NCBI GenBank assembly: GCA_002288455.1
Contig: NEUS01000002.1
Coordinates: 16,797 to 80,796 of the forward strand
DNA from: Opitutia bacterium Tous-C1TDCM
GTDB taxonomy: Bacteria; Verrucomicrobiota; Verrucomicrobiia; Opitutales; Opitutaceae
Length of the DNA: 64,000 nucleotides
Reading direction: 5' to 3'
The notes beneath the pieces were generated by a model. It saw only the letters and a program-made list of their open reading frames with translations. It searched no databases and was not told the origin of the DNA. A program made the position numbers and the translations under genes. Of this stretch, positions 60,857 to 64,000 are shown in pieces; the stretch's first letter is position 1, and each line of letters begins with the position of its first letter.

Positions 60857-62623
60857 TCAGATCGCGTCGCCGACGGTGATGGAAACGACTTCCTCGATGG
60901 TGGTGAGGCCGGCGGTGACCTTGCGGGCGCCGTCCTCGCGCATGGTGCGCATGCCGAGGGCGCGGGCGCGCTCGCGGAGCCGGGCGGTGCCGACGTGTTC
61001 GTAGATCATTTTCTGGATCTCCTCGTTGACGACGAAGATCTCGAAAATGCCCATGCGGCCGCGGTAGCCGGTCGCGTTGCAATCGGCGCAGCCGTCGCCG
61101 CGGGCGAAGTTAGCGTGTTCGGCCTGGGCGGGATTGATGTTGAGGGAACGCACTTCCTTCGGGTCCGGCGTGTAGGGGCGCTTGCAGTGGCGACAGATCT
61201 TGCGGACGAGGCGCTGGGCCATGACGGCGCGGAGCGAGGTGGAAACGAGGAACGGCTTCACGCCGATGTCGATGAGGCGGGTGATCGCGCCGGGAGCGTC
61301 GTTGGTGTGGAGCGTCGAGAACACCATGTGGCCGGTGAGCGAAGCGTTGATCGCGATCTCGGCAGTCTCGAGGTCGCGGATTTCACCGACCATGACGATG
61401 TTCGGCGCCTGGCGGAGCATGGCGCGGAGCGCGGAGGCAAACGTCATGCCCACGTCGTGGCGCACGGGCACCTGGTTGATGCCGTTGAGCTGATACTCGA
61501 CGGGATCCTCGACGGTGATGATCTTGCGGTCCGGCTTGTTGATGAAGTGGAGGCAGCCGTAGAGCGTCGTGGTCTTGCCGGAACCGGTCGGGCCGGTGAC
61601 GAGCAGAATGCCGTCGGGCAAAGAAATCAGTTTCTCGAAGGTGGCGGCGTCGTCGGTGAGGAACCCGAGCTCGGGCAGGCCGAGGGTGAGGCCTTCCTTG
61701 TCGAGAATACGCATCACGATGCTCTCGCCATGCACGGTGGGCAGAGAGGAAACACGGAGGTCGAGCTGCTTGCCGCCAACGCCGATCTGGATGCGTCCGT
61801 CCTGCGGGATGCGTTTCTCGGCGATGCTGATGTTCGCCATGATCTTCAGGCGCGAGATAATCGAGAGCTGGAGGCGCTTCGGCGGGTTCTCGACTTCGAT
61901 CAAAACGCCGTCGATGCGGTAGCGGACCCGGAAGCGTTTTTCCAAAGGCTCGATGTGGATGTCGGACGCCCGGCGTTGGATCGCCTCGATGATGATCTGG
62001 TGGACGAGTTTGACGATCGGGGCATCGGCTTCGGGGTTGGCCGGGGCGGCGGTACCGTCGGGTTCGGCGGGCACGGCCGACGCTTCCGCGGCGGGATCGT
62101 CCGACGACAAATGATTGAGCAGGGCGTCGATCGAGTTCGCGTCCTTGCCGTAGAAGCGATCGATGCCGAGGCGGATTTCCTCGGGCGTCGTGACGACCGT
62201 CTCGATGGGCATTTTCACGAGGTAGCCGAGAGCGTCGATGCCGTCGGTATCGAGCGGATCGCAGATGGCGACGCGGAGCTTGGCGCCGTCGCGGGAAATC
62301 GGAATCAGGCGATGCCGGGCGGCCACGGCCCGCGGCACGAGTTCGAGGGTATCGTTGCTGATGCGCAGGTTCGTGAGGTCCGGCGCCATCGGCATGCCGA
62401 ATTCCGTCGCGAGCAATTCCGCCACCCGCCGCGGATCAAGAATGCCTTGGCCGATGAGGGTCTCGAACAACCGGGGGGCGCCCGCGGCGTCGCCCCGGTG
62501 GGCGGCGACCAGGGCGCGGGCGGCGTCGACCTGCGTCGGGTGCAGGAGCCCCCGGTCCAGCGCGAGCTGGATCACGAAATCGTCGGCGGCAGTGGCGGAA
62601 GACGGCGGGGTACCGGGGGACAT
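60857..62623 (-). CDS. pilB: GspE/PilB-type assembly ATPase (first copy)
   Basis: A 588-residue assembly ATPase. The N-terminal MshEN-type domain (about 20-170) contains ARALVAAHRGDAAGAPRLFETLIGQGI and RRVAELLATEFGMP. The motor domain has PIVKLVHQIIIEAIQRRASDIHIEP, Walker [20 protein letters not shown], Asp box TVEDPVEYQLNG, Walker B APNIVMVGEIRDLETAEIAI, His box MVFSTLHTNDAPGAI and zinc cysteines CRHC and CADC. It is 15 bases downstream of rho and probably co-transcribed with it. Which of the two paralogues drives pili and which type II secretion cannot be told. Confidence 0.93.
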   Translation of the reverse strand: MSPGTPPSSATAADDFVIQLALDRGLLHPTQVDAARALVAAHRGDAAGAPRLFETLIGQGILDPRRVAELLATEFGMPMAPDLTNLRISNDTLELVPRAVAARHRLIPISRDGAKLRVAICDPLDTDGIDALGYLVKMPIETVVTTPEEIRLGIDRFYGKDANSIDALLNHLSSDDPAAEASAVPAEPDGTAAPANPEADAPIVKLVHQIIIEAIQRRASDIHIEPLEKRFRVRYRIDGVLIEVENPPKRLQLSIISRLKIMANISIAEKRIPQDGRIQIGVGGKQLDLRVSSLPTVHGESIVMRILDKEGLTLGLPELGFLTDDAATFEKLISLPDGILLVTGPTGSGKTTTLYGCLHFINKPDRKIITVEDPVEYQLNGINQVPVRHDVGMTFASALRAMLRQAPNIVMVGEIRDLETAEIAINASLTGHMVFSTLHTNDAPGAITRLIDIGVKPFLVSTSLRAVMAQRLVRKICRHCKRPYTPDPKEVRSLNINPAQAEHANFARGDGCADCNATGYRGRMGIFEIFVVNEEIQKMIYEHVGTARLRERARALGMRTMREDGARKVTAGLTTIEEVVSITVGDAI

Positions 62624-62638
62624 CGGCGGCGGACGCGA

Positions 62639-64000
62639 TTACTTGGGGGCGAGGCTGAGGAGGAACTCGGCGTTGGACTTCGTCTTCTTGAGGCGCGTGA
62701 TGAGCATCTCCATCGACTCGATCGGACCGAGGCCCTGCATGGCGCGGCGCAGCGCGAAGATACGCTGGAGCTCGTCGGGATGATAGAGCAGTTCCTCGCG
62801 GCGGGTGCCGGAGCGGTCGATGTTGATCGCGGGGAAAATGCGGCGCTCGACGAGGCCGCGGTCGAGGTGGAGCTCGCTGTTGCCGGTGCCCTTGAATTCC
62901 TCGAAAATGATTTCGTCCATGCGGCTGCCGGTGTCGATCAGCGCGCTGGCGATGATCGTGAGGCTGCCGCCGCCCTCGATGTTGCGGGCGGAGCCGAAGA
63001 AGCGTTTCGGCTTCTGGAGCGCGTTGGATTCGAGGCCGCCGGACATCGTCTTGCCGCCGTTGCCGGTGAGGGCGTTGTAGGCGCGGGCCAGGCGCGTGAT
63101 GGAATCGAGCAGAATGACGACGTGTTCGCCCTGCTCGACGCGGCGCCGGCAAATCTCGATCACCATCTCGGCGCAGTGCACGTGGCTTTCCGGCGTTTCG
63201 TCGAAGGTCGAGGAAACGACTTCGCCTTTCGTGTGCCGTTTGAAATCGGTCACTTCCTCGGGCCGCTCGTCGATCAGCAGCAGAATAAGTTTAACCTCGG
63301 GGCTGTTGGCGGAGATCGAATTGGCGATGTTCTGCAGCAGGACGGTCTTGCCGGTGCGCGGCGGCGCGACGATCAGGCCGCGTTGGCCGAAGCCGATCGG
63401 GGTGAGGATGTCGACCGAACGCATCGAGACGTCCTTCACGACATCGGCGTCCTCGAGCAGAATGCGTTTCAGCGGGTAGTAAGGAACGAGTTCCTCGAAG
63501 GGCACGACCTTTGCGATCTCGTCGGCGGGCAGGCCCATGACGCGGTCGACGCGGACGACGGACGGGCAGCGTTCGCCCTCGAGCGGGGGCTGGATGACGA
63601 CCTCGACGCGATGGCCGCGCTTGAGACCGTAGCGCTTGACGAGGCTGTCGGGCAGGTACGCATCTTCCGGATACAGGCGATAGTTGACATGCTCGTGGAC
63701 GACGAAGCAGCCGCGGTCGTTCTGGTCGATGTAGCCGGTGTCGCGGACCGGACGCTTGGTCGCGGCGGCGAACTTGAAGATCTCCGGCAGCAACACACGC
63801 CGGGCGGGCGCGCCGTCGAACCGGACGCCCTGGGTGCGCGCGAACGCGGTCAATTCCGCGAGGGTGAGCGCATAGATTTTGTTGAGGTGAAACACCTCGC
63901 CCTCGCCGGCCGCGAGTTGCTCCGCGGTCGCGTCGAGCGCGGCAAGGTCGTTGAAACGGCTCGGATTCGGCAGATCGCCGAAGACCGGGGCGTTGCTCGG
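62639..64000 (-). CDS. rho: Transcription termination factor Rho (N-terminus outside window)
   Basis: Hexameric RNA helicase that ends transcription. The frame is open to the last base of the window, so the true start lies beyond it; the track start at 63895 is an internal GTG. Visible parts: N-terminal Rho_N helices ([21 protein letters not shown]), the RNA-binding cold-shock-like domain ([33 protein letters not shown]), Walker [19 protein letters not shown], Walker [14 protein letters not shown], the Q-loop/R-loop region [15 protein letters not shown] and the C-terminal [15 protein letters not shown]-like sequence. The unseen extension suggests a longer-than-Escherichia N-terminus. Confidence 0.96.
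   Translation of the reverse strand, partial: PSNAPVFGDLPNPSRFNDLAALDATAEQLAAGEGEVFHLNKIYALTLAELTAFARTQGVRFDGAPARRVLLPEIFKFAAATKRPVRDTGYIDQNDRGCFVVHEHVNYRLYPEDAYLPDSLVKRYGLKRGHRVEVVIQPPLEGERCPSVVRVDRVMGLPADEIAKVVPFEELVPYYPLKRILLEDADVVKDVSMRSVDILTPIGFGQRGLIVAPPRTGKTVLLQNIANSISANSPEVKLILLLIDERPEEVTDFKRHTKGEVVSSTFDETPESHVHCAEMVIEICRRRVEQGEHVVILLDSITRLARAYNALTGNGGKTMSGGLESNALQKPKRFFGSARNIEGGGSLTIIASALIDTGSRMDEIIFEEFKGTGNSELHLDRGLVERRIFPAINIDRSGTRREELLYHPDELQRIFALRRAMQGLGPIESMEMLITRLKKTKSNAEFLLSLAPK

Overview
The window reads as a high-GC chromosomal segment from a flagellated, piliated member of the Verrucomicrobiota, most likely Opitutaceae. This is inferred from gene content: a PVC-type haem-binding CxxCH protein, DUF1080 and ceramidase-like secreted proteins, a sulfatase, paired GT41 glycosyltransferases and a GldF/GldG/DUF4340 transporter cluster. 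No rRNA, tRNA or CRISPR array was seen. Most long ORFs in the supplied track are antisense or frame-shifted shadows typical of GC-rich DNA and are left out.

Layout. 0-4.8 kb: the end of an ABC-2 permease, a GldG-like protein, a DUF4340 protein, a strong terminator, then metF. 4.9-6.15 kb: a complete IS4-family insertion sequence. 6.2-8.75 kb: an NtrC-type sigma-54 activator, a single-domain receiver and a small unknown gene with a terminator. 8.9-14.9 kb: flagellar filament block. fliD, a lipoprotein, a FlgM-like protein, fliS and a FliT-like protein run leftward; two near-identical short flagellin genes run rightward from a divergent sigma-28-type promoter pair.

14.9-34.4 kb is a flagellin-glycosylation island: a GT41 (OGT-like) transferase, a single-domain glycosyltransferase, a 1746-residue protein with about four glycosyltransferase modules, a gene remnant, and a pseudaminic-acid operon (pseB, small ORF, pseC, pseF, a pseG fusion, a formyltransferase, pseI, a PIG-L deacetylase), then a second GT41 protein. 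There is no free-standing pseH. PseG is fused to a GNAT-like segment and a formyltransferase, and a second formyltransferase follows, so an N-formylated pseudaminic acid is the likely product.

34.5-40.0 kb: an HDOD protein, a PAS hybrid histidine kinase, a secreted Ala/Pro-rich protein, a secreted TPR protein and a FlgN-like protein, all rightward. 40.1-52.7 kb: a catabolic or surface block with three ceramidase-like proteins, a large PVC-type haem protein, a DUF1080 protein, a NagB-like protein with a changed catalytic motif, a PIG-L deacetylase, a Gfo/Idh/MocA oxidoreductase and a sulfatase. 52.8-55.6 kb: trpE and a primary-like sigma factor with a strong terminator. 55.7-64 kb, leftward: an NHL-repeat protein, pilC/gspF, a pilB-like ATPase, pilT, a second pilB-like ATPase and rho, which runs off the window.

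The observations that most deserve follow-up are: (1) a conserved, covarying two-hairpin 5' leader in front of both flagellin genes, with a GGA-containing apical loop plus an AGGA ribosome-binding site, resembling the two-site CsrA architecture known from Bacillus hag; (2) a folded RNA segment behind fliC2 ending in a terminator whose 5' arm is duplicated upstream; (3) the PseG-GNAT-like-formyltransferase fusion; (4) the 1746-residue multi-glycosyltransferase.
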